Shown: positions 19,744 through 30,834, counted from the first letter of the stretch. The stretch: DNA of 64,000 nucleotides from Pseudo-nitzschia pungens (GCA_037355855.1 CM074763.1:1426001-1490000), one strand, 5' to 3'. Translations and numbers: made by a program. Notes: generated from the letters alone by a model not told the origin.

Positions 19744-20573
19744 GGCAGTTGATCGTTCGTTTGAGATTGGTTGCCGTGTTGTGTGTGTGCGTGCGTGCGT
19801 GTGAAAGCGAGTGTGTGCTGGGAACTATCGGTTTTCGAATTGGCGGGCTCCGAACGCGCGGTGTGTGTTCCCTTGCGAAGGTGGCTGAAAAAAGCGCTGT
19901 TTCTGTGATCCTAGGTTGCCCGAAACCGACTGCAGTCGTCTGGTGTAAGGAACGAAAGAGAGGGAAGAAAGGCGTCTATTTTGATAGCACTCTACAGAAC
20001 TACGAAGTACCGTACGAGTAAGGGTACTCGCAATTGATTTACGATGGCTATCGTTATCAGTAAGGTTTAGAGCAACGCTGTGCCATGTTCGTGCCAATTG
20101 ACCTCGCAGGACGATTGTCAGGAAAGTTTTATTCCTGTAACTTACGGTAAGGTTTTACTGTATTTTTTTTCACCGTTCCATTCGTAAAGTAAGGCTTACG
20201 AATGCTGTTGTGCGCATTTTTGTTTCGGCGGTTGACGTACGGACTGGCGGCATTTTGTTGGAAAAGATTCCGAGGCTGTTTTGAAACTTGCGGTGGTCGT
20301 GCAGTTCGTGGGTTTCACATCATTCAAAAACGAAGCGCGAGTGTACTCGTAATTTGGTACCCGTACTTACTTACTGCGACACTGTTTTGCACCCTGTGGG
20401 AAGAAGATTGAACTGTGGGCTCGAGAGTTCTCCGTTGTCATCATCAACAACAGCAACGACAGAAGAACACAAAAATTGGATTCCGCAAAGCAAAAGAGCT
20501 GTTTGCCAATTTCTGGTAGTTATATCTCGAAATTGTGATCCGTTTTCTTTCAGACGCATTGTTTTTTTGTACC
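19744..20573. other. Divergent promoter region, RWDD1-like / MetRS
   Basis: About 830 bp between two genes transcribed away from each other; it must contain both promoters. A TG/GCGTGTG-rich stretch lies next to the RWD start. I see no gene here. Confidence 0.5.
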
Positions 20574-23243
20574 ATGAGCGAAGACAAAGCAATCGAAGAA
20601 CTCAGCAAGAAAGTCGATCGATGGACGTTGCAGGACGATTCCACCATTGATTACGGGTACCTGGCCCAAACGGGTGGAGCCGGCATCAAGGAGGCCAAGG
20701 AGGGTGACAAGACGTTCTACCTTACAACCGCCATCAACTACACCAATGGGCCCGCCCACATGGGACACGCCTACGAAGGAGCGTCGAGTGATGTCATCAG
20801 TCGTTTCCAGCGATTGAAGGGCGACCGACCCTGCTACTTTGTTACCGGTGCCGATGAACACGGACAAAAGGTTGCAACCTCGGCAGAGAAAGATGGAAAG
20901 GATCCCCAGGTGTATTGCGACAAGGTAGGTGCGCTCGCGGGTTGATGATGGCTGCTTCGGATCGGTTAGGTGGGGTGGGATTGGATTGGATTGGATTGGA
21001 TTGGATTCATCGGTACACAATACTTGTACCTTTCCATCCGTGGCCTTTTTCTGTGCTTGCTCACCAACCGGAATTCTCCCGTGTTTTGAACTCCGTGCGA
21101 CGTTGCAGTACGTGATTGGATTCAAAAACCTGAACCAGCGCCTCTTGGTTTCGAACGACGACTACATTCGAACCACGAGTGATCGTCACAAGCGCGTGGC
21201 GCAGGAACTCTGGAAGCGATGTGCCGCCAAGGGTGATATTTATCTGGATGCCTATTCGGGATGGTACAATGTCAAGGAGGAAACCTTTGTAACAGACATG
21301 GAGGCCGAAATGAACGACTACAAAGATCCTGCCTCGGGAATTCCACTCAAGCGAGTCGAAGAAGAATCCTATCTCTTCAAGATGTCGGCCTATGCGGACA
21401 GGCTCATTGAGCACATCAAATCGAACCCCGGTTTCATTCGTCCCGAACAGCATCGAAATGCCGTTTTGAGCCGTCTGACGTCGGATCCTCTCCGAGATCT
21501 CTCGATCAGCCGCACCACCTTCTCGTGGGGAATCAGCGTTCCGGAGGGATTCGATGACAAACACGTCATGTACGTGTGGATCGATGCCCTCTCCAACTAT
21601 TTGACCGGAATCGACTACTTTGGGACCAACGGCGACGGAAAGGAGGGAATCGAAAAGTTTTGGCCCTGCGATGTCCACATTATCGGAAAGGACATATTGT
21701 GGTTCCACACGGTCATCTGGCCGTGCCTTCTCATGTCGGCGGACATTCCCCTTCCCACCTCTGTCTATCTCCATGGATTTGTCAACGATCGGGAGGGAAA
21801 GAAAATGTCCAAAACCGTTGGCAACGTTGTGGATCCCCACGATGTTCTAGATGAATCCCACGTGGACTCCTTCCGATGGTACGTATCGCATCTTGTGGTT
21901 GGAGATTGTGCTCTCGAAACACATCTGTTGTGATAGACCGATCACGTGGCAGCACATGGACCCGAGACGGCGGCTATTACAGACGACTCTATCTTCAAAT
22001 CCAATCTCATTAGCCTTTTTGAATTGTGTTGTTCTTTGTGTTTCATTTCCTCGTAGGTACCTCTGTAAGGAAGCTCCGTACGGAGGAGAATTGTCTTACA
22101 ACATCGATAACATGCGGGAAATGCACAACGCCGACCTCTGCGATACTCTTGGAAACTTGGTGAATCGCGCCACCAACCTATGCAAGAAGTTTTGTGGCGG
22201 AGTCGTCCCCGACGTCCTCTCCACCCGCCAGCCCGGTCCTCGATCTGGCTTCGGTCATCGAGAACTACACTGCCAAAATGGACCAGTATGATTTGCAGGG
22301 AGGTGCCGCTGTTGCCATGGCGGGATTTCGTGATATCAATGGTTACCTACAGACGGAAGCCCCCTGGCTCAAAAAGGGTGACGAACACGCCGAGTTCCGA
22401 CAAATCGTGGTTCGTGCAACGCTTGAGGCCATTTACGCACTGAGCCACCTGTTGATGCCGTTTTTGCCCGTGGGATGCAAGACCATTTACGAAAAACTCG
22501 GTAAGGAACCCGTGACGCTTGCCACTCTCGACCGAGATTGCCGGAGCCTCGAGGTTGGCACCAAAGTCGAGATAGGCAAGGTGCTTTACGAAAAGATGCT
22601 TTCCGACGACGAGAAAAACAAGAAAGCAGGTGCATCCGGAAAGAAGAAGGAATCCTTCGAAGAGGCCCAGAAGCGCAAGAAAGAAAAGAAGGCGGCAGCC
22701 ATTGCTTCTTCCGAAAAAGGGAGGGCCCAGGGCGAAGCCAATCAATCCGACTTTACAAAGATGGAAATTCGCGTCGGAAAGATCACCGAGGTCTGGAATC
22801 ACGAAAGCGCAGACAAGCTGTTTTGCGAGAAGATCGACTGTGGGGAAGAAACCGGACCACGTGAGATCGCATCGGGATTGCGGGAGTTTTACACAATCGA
22901 GGAAATGAAAGACAAATTGGTTCTTGTTGTTTGCAACCTCAAAGCCTCCAGGATTTTGGGCTTCAACAGCAACGGAATGGTTCTTGCCGCAAAGGGAGAG
23001 GATGGCAAGACCGAGCTGGTGGAGCCACCCGAGGGTTCTCAGGTCGGGGAACGAGTGTTCATCGAAGGATTGACCGGTGAACCATTTTCATCGAGTCAGG
23101 TTAAGAAGAAGAAGGTTTGGAACACTGTCTCGGAAGATCTCAAGACAGGCGAAGGCGGTGTTGCGACATGGCAAGGAAAAACCATTCAAACTTCTACCGG
23201 ACCCTGCAAAGCGGCCAGCCTAGTAGGAGCTCCCATTTCATAA
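20574..23243 (+). CDS. MARS: Methionyl-tRNA synthetase with C-terminal EMAPII-like tRNA-binding domain
   Basis: Charges initiator and elongator tRNA-Met. Exons are 20574-20924, 21109-21878 and 22057-23243 (GT-AG). The class I signatures are HMGH (residues 62-65) and KMSKT (about 349-353). YFVTGADEHGQK and the DALSNYLTGIDYFG region are typical MetRS. After a Lys-rich linker, residues from about 605 form an OB-fold tRNA-binding domain (EIRVGKITEVWNHESADKL), as in plant MetRS, human TyrRS and Arc1p. There is no obvious targeting peptide, so I take it as cytosolic. Exon 3 needs one base skipped at the CCCC run 22207-22210; with that the protein is 768 residues. Without it the frame stops at 22291. 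The break looks like a homopolymer error. Confidence 0.92.
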
Positions 23244-23462
23244 AGCGGACCGTACACTCCGGGCTCGACTGTTATCATAGAATGCAATAAAGTTAACTGA
23301 AATGGAGTGTCGTAAAACAATCCTTTGATATCGGGCGAGTGTAGCTGATTGGTCGCAGCAGTAGCAATGGCATCTTGTCTAAAGGTTTAATATTCCACTA
23401 TGAAATTTCTTGGCTGAACGTTATGAGGAGTGTTTCGACTTCTTGTTACCCAAAGCAAGATC

Positions 23463-24728
23463 TTACGCCTTTGCTTTCGTAGCAGTGACTACAAACAGGG
23501 GATCACCAACAATACGCTTGTCTTTCCCTGCCTTTCTACTTGACAAATCTTTCGCTTGGATATTTTCGAACCCACCATTACAGAAATGGAGGTAAGAGCC
23601 CACGTAGTACGCGTGATCGATGTCATCTCCACCCGTCCATAACCCAACGGCCTTGCTCAGAAACAGGCGGTTGGAAAATATGATGTGAACCTGACCGCCG
23701 GGCTTCAAAACCCGGCCGACCTCTTTCAATACCTGCAACGGTTTTGTCAGGTAGTCTATGCTGAGTTGACACAGCACCACGTCGAAACTATCCGTCTCGT
23801 ATTTGCCGAGTTGCGGTGTTTCGTTCAAATCCTGAACCATCCAATCCGTTAGCGCCGGGTTGCGTTCGAGTTCTTTGGCATTCATGCCCAATCCCGCAAT
23901 CCGGGTCATTTTCTCCGCGACTTTTGGATCGATGTGGCTCGTCCAACTGGAGCAAAGATCGAGGACGACCGCATCGCGTCCGGGTCGGATCGCGGTTTCG
24001 GAGATGTATTCCGTCATGAGTTTCACGGCGTTTTCGTCGACGTGCTCGACAAATCGTGGATCCTGGTAGAAGATCGAGTCGGGCGCGTTGTCCAACCTCG
24101 CAAATTGCGTATTGGAATCGCCTCTGCCACCAACACCACCATCGGAGGAGTTGGAAATCGGGTTTTCTTCCTCGCTCCAGTCCGTCGGCACGGAATTTTC
24201 TATCTCTCCCGGATCTGGAAGGCGAATTCCTGTCTTGGGATCTACGGTCGTACCCCATGCAGGCCTAAGATCCACCAAGGCACTGAATGCTATTACCGAA
24301 CCCCTGATGAAGTTCTTTCGCCCGACCTGCCCCGTCGTTTTCGTCGTCGTCGTCGTCGAATCGTCGGAGAGAAGATGTGTCGATATCGAATTGAAATCAT
24401 CTTCCAAGTTGCCGGTAGACACCGATCGAAGTGCAAGAGTCGAAAGCAGTGGCCGATGTAGGGATGTTACATGTTCCGGCGTTGACCGATCAGGGCCAGG
24501 TGCTCGTACTTGTGGGAGCACACTATAGGATTGTACCAACAACGTTGGACAAACAATGACCTGGATCCACGGAACAAAGAAAATCCCAATCATGTTCAAC
24601 CACAGGGGGAAACGATTGCTGCGTGCAGCCACCGCAACAAAAATCATTGCGGACAAGCGTCGTTTGCCCCAGAACGAGAGGCGATAACGCAGCAGCTCTT
24701 TTCTTGAACTATCCCTCTCATCGTTCAT
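23463..24728 (-). CDS. SAM-dependent methyltransferase (Methyltransf_11 type), possibly plastid
   Basis: A 421-residue single-exon protein. The C-terminal half is a class I methyltransferase: the SAM-binding region VVLDLCSSWTSH with an acidic residue in the first strand, then SFDVVLCQLSIDYL and EVGRVLKPGGQVHIIFSNR. The substrate is not predictable. The N-terminus is long, with hydrophobic stretches after the second methionine (MIFVAVAAR, then MIGIFFVPWIQVIVC), which could be a signal peptide for plastid import. A second hydrophobic segment after RKNFIRG ends near DLRPAWG and resembles a lumenal signal. The true start may be residue 28 or 47. It converges with MetRS, 219 bp apart. Confidence 0.82.
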   Translation of the reverse strand: MNDERDSSRKELLRYRLSFWGKRRLSAMIFVAVAARSNRFPLWLNMIGIFFVPWIQVIVCPTLLVQSYSVLPQVRAPGPDRSTPEHVTSLHRPLLSTLALRSVSTGNLEDDFNSISTHLLSDDSTTTTTKTTGQVGRKNFIRGSVIAFSALVDLRPAWGTTVDPKTGIRLPDPGEIENSVPTDWSEEENPISNSSDGGVGGRGDSNTQFARLDNAPDSIFYQDPRFVEHVDENAVKLMTEYISETAIRPGRDAVVLDLCSSWTSHIDPKVAEKMTRIAGLGMNAKELERNPALTDWMVQDLNETPQLGKYETDSFDVVLCQLSIDYLTKPLQVLKEVGRVLKPGGQVHIIFSNRLFLSKAVGLWTGGDDIDHAYYVGSYLHFCNGGFENIQAKDLSSRKAGKDKRIVGDPLFVVTATKAKA

Positions 24729-25523
24729 CGGTTCGAGATAGTAAAAAAGCTTTCACATTGGTTGACAAGATTTTCGACTGACTACGAGTACTCTTACGTA
24801 CTGGTAACGTCATACCGTTCAGTTTTGGTCCTGCCGCAAGGTCTGGATTTGGTGGAATTGTACCCTTCAGTCGTGCGTTTGTTTTGTTAAATACGTAGTA
24901 ATAACAAATGTTATCATCATCTCTCACATTTTTTTCTGCATGCACGTATGAGTGAGTTCACATCTTGGACTTCGATAGATGTTCTTTTCTCCGGCCTACG
25001 CACGGTCGCAATCGACAATCGACTTCCAACGTAAAGGTTCGCGCCTGAGTTCTCAGACAGAATCGAGAAGAAACGCCGTATCCTTCGTATCATCATCAGT
25101 AATTAAGTTACTGTATTGTTATTAGAAGTATTTTAAATTTACGAATTCATCGTCTCCTCCGACAACCTGTCAGCCTGTTTGCACAAGTCCGACAACGGTC
25201 TCAACAGCACGTTGTCAACAACGCGCCTAGGATAAGAGGTGGAAAAAAAGGAAAAGGTCGGCGAAGGTGAAGGTGAATTCCACTTCCTTTGAAACTGCGG
25301 CTAACTTTCGAGACTTGTTTGCCTCCATCACCGCCTCCATCAACTCGCAAGTCAGTTTCAGACACCTTGCAGCGACAGGCACTTTGCGGTCGTGATTTTT
25401 GAACACTCGGACTTGGACCGAAAACGCCCCGCCCTTGGTGGTCTATTTGTGGAATCTATCGTCGTCACTGCTGCCGCTGCCGCTGCCGCTGCCACTATCA
25501 CCACAACCACAACCATCACCACT
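24729..25523. other. Divergent intergenic region, methyltransferase / F-box
   Basis: Non-coding as far as I can see. It ends in a short Ala-codon-like GCTGCC run just before the F-box start. Confidence 0.5.
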
Positions 25524-26156
25524 ATGTCATCAACAGTGACCTTCTCGAACCTTACGGAAGAACTTTTGCTCTTCATCGCCGACTACCTTCCTCCCAAGGA
25601 ACTTCTTCGGTTCCAATGCGTGTCGAAAGAACTATCGAAACTCGAGACGGAACCAATCTGGGAGAGGCGCTGCGAGGAACGATGGAAACCATGGCCTCGA
25701 TATCGTCTCACGAACGAGAAGAGATACGAATTGGGTTCGAAGGGTTCGGCCACCTTTCGAATGACCTGGAAGAGGAGGTATTTTGTGATCGAACGAGACG
25801 CGACGAGAACCACGCTTCGATCACGTGATCTGCAGAATCTCAAGTGGTATCTGAGTTTTGTCCTGTCGGGGCAACGGGGCGAGGGCCGATCCGATCACCT
25901 CCCCGTCGAATTCGCTCTGGGCCACGTCCTGCTCGTCCCGGGGTATCCCCCGCTTTCGTATCAGATCGTGAACGAAACCCCGCCGTCGAATGATGACCGC
26001 ATTCGACAGAACCTGAGAGGCGACCAGCCATTCTCGAGGACCCAATACCTTCGCATCAGTGACTTTCCTCCCCACTTTATCACCCGAAAAAGCTCCGATG
26101 CCGAGTGGCTGATTGTGAACGAGAACGTCATGATGGTGAGTCGCGGCGAAAGTTGA
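25524..26156 (+). CDS. F-box protein
   Basis: A 210-residue protein from the ATG at 25524. Residues about 5-50 form an F-box (LTEELLLFIADYLPPKELLRFQCVSKELSKL, seen as consecutive pieces), ending with the typical WERRCEERW. F-box proteins recruit substrates to SCF ubiquitin ligases through Skp1. The rest has no recognisable LRR, Kelch or WD repeat. A consensus-like donor (GTGAGT) occurs at 26136, so a short 3' exon is possible, but I found no convincing partner before the convergent gene. The in-frame upstream extension has no ATG and is ignored. Confidence 0.78.
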   Translation: MSSTVTFSNLTEELLLFIADYLPPKELLRFQCVSKELSKLETEPIWERRCEERWKPWPRYRLTNEKRYELGSKGSATFRMTWKRRYFVIERDATRTTLRSRDLQNLKWYLSFVLSGQRGEGRSDHLPVEFALGHVLLVPGYPPLSYQIVNETPPSNDDRIRQNLRGDQPFSRTQYLRISDFPPHFITRKSSDAEWLIVNENVMMVSRGES

Positions 26157-26589
26157 CGCTGGGTCGGGTGATGACGAGCAGACTTCGATCAACGAATACC
26201 GAGCGGTGAGGATTTGTTGGCTGCCGGTGTCTGTTTTGGTTTCGGGAGACTTTCATGGCAAACGAGAAGTGAGAGAACCTACCACTGTACTATATGTGTC
26301 GGAATGTCCTTCAATTGTTTTCGGCTCTCTATTATTTCCCCGAAGAGGCGTTCCGAAGGAAACCGATCGAGAGTTGACAAAAAATGTGTTTTGACAGCAA
26401 ATGGAGTGTTCAATTTCCTCTCTCATCGTGGGCCGTCTTTTGACATCTGCGTCTCACACCGATCGGAATTTGGAACATACTACTACTACTTTGTTGTGCT
26501 CAGTGGCTTCTTTTTCGGTAGATGTAACTATACAAATCTATGATGCAGTCTTAGTAGTATGTATTGCTGTGGTGTGCGATGTAACGGAT
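26157..26589. other. Convergent intergenic region
   Basis: Lies between the F-box gene and the 3' flank of the selenoprotein candidate. No gene is supported. Confidence 0.45.
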
Positions 26590-26680
26590 GAGTTATGTCG
26601 ATTCGCGTTTTCCAAAACAACGACAACGTTTTGTGCGATGTTCGGAAGTTTATAGTCAACACGAATGTCATTCCAACCTC
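26590..26680 (-). promoter_or_regulatory. Candidate SECIS element (form II-like)
   Basis: On the minus strand, starting 48 bases after the last TGA of the DCC gene, the RNA can form a lower helix GAG(G)TT/AACTC (26675-26680 with 26590-26594). Next is the non-Watson-Crick quartet UGAC (26667-26670) facing CGAC (26597-26600). A 9-bp helix ATTCGTGTT/AACGCGAAT follows (26658-26666 with 26601-26609). A 5'-side bulge of ten bases contains AAA (26649-26651), and an upper helix TTCCGAACA/TGTTTTGGAA (26639-26647 with 26610-26619) closes the structure. The quartet sits directly below the 9-bp helix, as the SECIS model requires. The AA lies slightly further from the quartet than usual. Folded by eye only. 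Confidence 0.68.
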
Positions 26681-26728
26681 GTCGCAGAACATCGGCACAG
26701 CACAACACAACACAGCTTAGGAATGGGC

Positions 26729-27313
26729 TCATCTTTCAAAGCCCCAACTTTCGGGTATGTGTTTTTCGTTTTCCAAGCCCAGAACGCTGTCTCTGTAGGG
26801 GTGCATGGCGGTGTCCCCCATCCCGGTGATCTTTTTGACGACTTTCCAGATCTTTCCCCGGTTCCGTGCGAACAATCTGTACCCGACATCCCGGAGGACT
26901 CTCGGGATCAGATACAACGCCAGGAATCCCAGAACAAAATAGGGAAACTTTAGATACGGATACAGCATGCGGAGGATCGAATCGGATTCGATGTACGCGC
27001 ATTCCTCCGCAAAGAGAACCGCGGTCGAAACGTCCGCGGGCATCCCGTGGGTGCGGCACAATTCTTGGGCCAGGCTCGATTGGATCGGTGCGAATCGAAA
27101 GTGATCGAGGGAATCCCGCTCGATGATGAACCCGGCCAAGAATTTTCACACGCCTCACCCGCCATCGTACAAGAACAGGGCGCGCTGGTGGCCCTTCTTG
27201 TCGACTCCCAGCAACCGTTTGGTGGACTCGAGCATCCCGGTGTCCCTGCCGCTGCTGCTGCTGCTGCTCCTGCCGCCGATCTCGACGACGCCATCTTCGT
27301 TGCCGTCCCGCAT
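26729..27313 (-). CDS. DCC-family (DUF393) selenoprotein candidate with U-x-x-U motif
   Basis: With two in-frame TGA codons (27155-27157 and 27146-27148) read through, the frame encodes 194 residues. The family is named for D-x2-C-x2-C; here FLYDGG is followed by TGA-Gly-Val-TGA-KFLAGF, so both cysteine positions (53 and 56) are TGA. The rest matches DCC proteins: RFAPIQSSLAQ, AVLFAEECAYIESDSILRML, a hydrophobic helix near YFVLGFLALYLIPRVLRD, and YRLFARNRGKIW. TGA differs from Cys codons by one base. Together with the SECIS-like hairpin downstream this indicates selenocysteine insertion. By family it is a thiol-disulfide oxidoreductase-like protein of unknown substrate. The frame is open further upstream without another ATG. 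The terminal codon is also TGA, with TAA four codons later. A pseudogene is the alternative but fits poorly. Confidence 0.8.
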
Positions 27314-28256
27314 GCTCGAAAACCGAGTGTGAGAATGCCAACGAATTGTAAGGTTATCGGAACCGATCGAAAGAGAAACCTGTCTGCTTCCGTTCTCAGA
27401 AGAAGCTAGCTGCCGTACGAGTCCAAGACCGAACTGCTTCGATCTAGTTGTGTGGCAAGTGTTCTGCGAATTCAATCCCGTCCTCGTAAGATCTTAATAC
27501 TGTACAACATTGTACAGAAACATAACGGATGAGCAGAATTGGCCATGACGTTCCATGACCCAGCCGTTGCACCTTTTTGAATCCCGTTTGTAAGGGACTC
27601 AATCTTTAACATACAGTACGGGGTACGATACATACGATAGTGCATTGATATTATGTATGGCCTGTACCGGTAGTTTGTAAGCTTACCTGGTAACCTTACC
27701 AAGTACCAGTAACCTTAATCTTACTCGTATCGTAGTTTGTAGTTTGTGGTTCATGGTGACTGTCAGGCCGTCGGACATGGCCCAGTGTCCACCCAGTTCT
27801 GTCAGTAGTTGTACCGTACGGTACAGAAGTATTTTCAAACGCCTACCGTTGATGAAATTGAAGGCAAAAATACTTATGCCTTGAGGCGTCATGTACCGGG
27901 TACACGTGCGTTAATTACCTCCCACTAAGGTTACTATTCGTTAATGGTATTTAAAATTACATAACTTACTTCGTACGGTACATTACAGATGGGTGAAAGG
28001 ACGACGGGAATGATGTCTAAAAAATACGGTACATGACCAACTCAAACTCGATCTGGTGTTGTAACTTCTCTGAAACTGCACATACTCGTACGCCGAAAGC
28101 CGAAGAACAAGTCTGTACCTACCGGCAATACATAGGAGCTTCTCATAAGCTAGACTGAGTGCAGCAGCAGCAACAACGATAACGACGACAACAACGAAGA
28201 CGACGACGACGACGACAACGACACCAGAAAGACGAACACACTTCACCGGAACGCCA
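27314..28256. other. Intergenic region, DCC gene / OCRE gene
   Basis: Divergent promoter space with short GGTTACC/GTACGG-like AT-rich tracts. A (GACAAC)n-like stretch near 28170-28230 is probably the 5' UTR of the downstream gene. Confidence 0.45.
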
Positions 28257-30496
28257 ATGGAAGAACGTCGCAACGATATTCCTCCCGGGGAAGGCCGGAA
28301 CAGCAGCAGCTTCGATCGCGGACCTCTTCCTCCCCGGCACATTCCGGGGGAACGAATCCCGAGCCACCAGTCCGCACAATGGAATCGAAGCGACAACCAC
28401 AACCACCACCAGCAGCAGCACGGCGACGGAAGCGTTCGACGAAGAAAGGAGCAGAGCAACCGGGGATACCGCACCGAACAGCCGCCGTCCATGGGTTTGT
28501 CGTCGTCGCCGCCGCCGTCGTCGTCATCGCGCCGGGACAATCTTTCCTCGGATCGCAGCCGCGGTAACACCCGTTTCGAGGCGGACGACCACCGAGACGG
28601 AAGGGACCACGATCGCCACAACGACAACAACGTCGACGACAACAACGACAACGACAACCACGAGGACGCTCGGCGAGCAAAATCAGCAGGTAGCCGCCAC
28701 AAAAACAAAATAGGAATTTTCTCTCCCCGCGAAACCGTGATTGGTGTGTATGTGTTCTAACGACGCGCATTCGTCGCTTCTTGTTGCTGCAATGATTGAT
28801 TGATTGATTGATTGATTGTGTTTTTGAAAAAGCAAAACCAAATGATCGCCACCGGAGCGATCGGTATGCGGATCGCAACCGCGAAGAGGATCGTTACGGT
28901 TACTGCTCCAGGAGACGAGACGATCGCTACGGAGACGGAGGAGACCACGATGGCGACGACCGCTACGAACGAGAGCGAGATCGCGACCGCGATTCGGTCC
29001 GACGGGGCAGGGAGAGAGACGAGAGCAGGGACCATCGCTACGGCGATCGGTACGACGAGGGTAGGAGACGAGGAGAACGAGAACGAGGTCGGGGAAGAGG
29101 ACGCTATTCGGACGACGAGAACGAACGGTATCGCGGCAGCTACCGGAGGCGATCGGACAGCGACTATTCCTCCGACGACGATCGCGGTGGTTCTCGTCGT
29201 TCCGAACGATATCGCCGGGAAGACCGGAGGAGGTCGTCCGATCGGGAGCGCAATCGCGATCGCAGCCGCCGTCGTTCTCGTTCCAGAGACTATCGAACCG
29301 ACAACAGCGACGGCGATGGCGACGGCAACAACAAAGACAATAACAACGACAAACCAAAAGAATGGCCGCCCTCGTTTCAAAACGACGGATCCGCATTCAC
29401 ATTCGATGCCCGTTCGGCCATGTTTTACGAACCACTTTCGGATTTCTTCTACGATCCAAAGAGCAAGTTGTACTACGGGAACAAAAAATCCGCCTATTAT
29501 CGCTACGACGAGACCAAGGAACCACCCTTTGTGGAAGTGAAGCGCATGACCTCCGAAGAAGTGGAGGAGCAACAACGAGGAGGCGGGGGTGGATTTTCCC
29601 AGGAAAAGCTGGCCGTGGGCGACCCGGCGGTGCCGGATGCGTCGAAACCGAAAATCGCCATCAAGTTAAAGACCAAAAAAGTCAGGTCGTCCGCGTCGAC
29701 CGTTGCCGCCATCGAGGGGAGAAACCACCACCAGCAGGCGGCAACAACGACGGTCTCCAGGGCGAAAAAGGAACAAATCGCAAACATTGGCAAGTGGACC
29801 GAGAAACAGGCAGAGCTCAAACAGACCGAACCGGGCAATGTTGCGGCGACGCCCGACGAAGAAAAACAAGCGCCGCAGAGCAAAGTCCGGACGACCGTCA
29901 AGGGGGAACCGATTTGTCTCTTGTGCAAGCGCAAGTTTCCCACCCTCGAAAAGCTTCGTCTGCACGAAAAGGCATCGGAGCTGCACAAGAAAAATCTATT
30001 GAAGCTGCAAGAGAAGAAGAAGAATAAGCAACAACAGCAACAGGGTGATTCCGGGACCAAACGAAAGCTGGACGAGAACCTCACCGACGCTTCGAATGCC
30101 ACTCCAACTAGCAGCAACGAACCCGTGTACACGGACCGTGCGCAGAAACGACGGCAGCTTCACGGGGTGGATTTGTCCACTCCGGCCAATGGATTGCCCT
30201 CGCTGCGACGCCAAGACCAGAGACACGCAGAAGCGCAGGTGGAAACGCACACGCAAATTGATCCGACTCCCGGAAGCGACTTGTTGGACGAAACGAATGT
30301 GGGACATCGCATGCTCCAAAAACTAGGGTACAAACAGCAACCACAACCGCAACAACAAAATCGAGGACAAGACCAGCCCGCGGACTCTGGCGATGGCAAC
30401 AAACCCAGGAGCGCGAACGAACACCTGCGCAAAGAATGGGATCGCATAGAAGCCATGGCTGCCAAGTCAAAGCCCCGTTATCGTTCAAACTATTAG
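28257..30496 (+). CDS. OCRE-domain RNA-binding splicing factor, RBM5/SUA-like
   Basis: Two exons (28257-28689 and 28833-30496) give 698 residues. Residues 1-145 are low-complexity (His/Asn/Ser/Arg). Then comes a long Arg/Asp/Ser-rich (RS-like) region. An OCRE domain follows at about 332-380 (FTFDARSAMFYEP, FFYDPKSKLYYGN), then a C2H2 finger at about 506-529 (C-x2-C-x12-H-x6-H). A short G-patch-like piece (NVGHRMLQKLGYKQ, about 633-646) precedes a basic C-terminus. This is the C-terminal order of RBM5/RBM10 and plant SUA, which control splice-site pairing, but no RRM or RanBP2 finger is visible. The 143-bp intron carries a TGAT tetranucleotide run. Confidence 0.85.
28796..28819. repeat. TGAT tetranucleotide repeat in an intron
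   Basis: About six copies of TGAT/GATT just upstream of the acceptor of the OCRE gene intron. Confidence 0.8.
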
Positions 30497-30834
30497 GCCA
30501 TGTCTGTCGGATGCCGCCTCGTGACTTGATCTGACCGAGTCCATCAGCTTTTTTCGAGATTATAGAAGACCACCGTGTTTCCATTATTTGGCTTTTGTGA
30601 AAACATCGCAACGGTTGTCTTCGATCCGGGAGACGAGCCTCGGAGGACACTTTAGATTGGATGCATATTGTACCAAGTACAAGTACTGTTGAGTAACGTT
30701 ACTAGGGCAGATTATTATTTCAGCAGGAACAAATCAATGGTTTAGATGCAATCGTTGACGAAAGTTCGCATCCAGCTGCTGCAGTGCTTAGGTATTTGCC
30801 TTGCTGCAGGAAATGATTTTTGTCCAAGCCGTTT
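30497..30834. other. Convergent 3' region
   Basis: Separates the OCRE gene from the minus-strand gag-like frame. I see nothing coding in it. Confidence 0.45.

Noticed and set aside
27155..27313. Reading the DCC gene as a short protein ending at the first TGA, with a second gene downstream
   Set aside because: Both parts are in the same frame, together they cover one DCC domain, and the two TGAs fall exactly on the motif cysteines.
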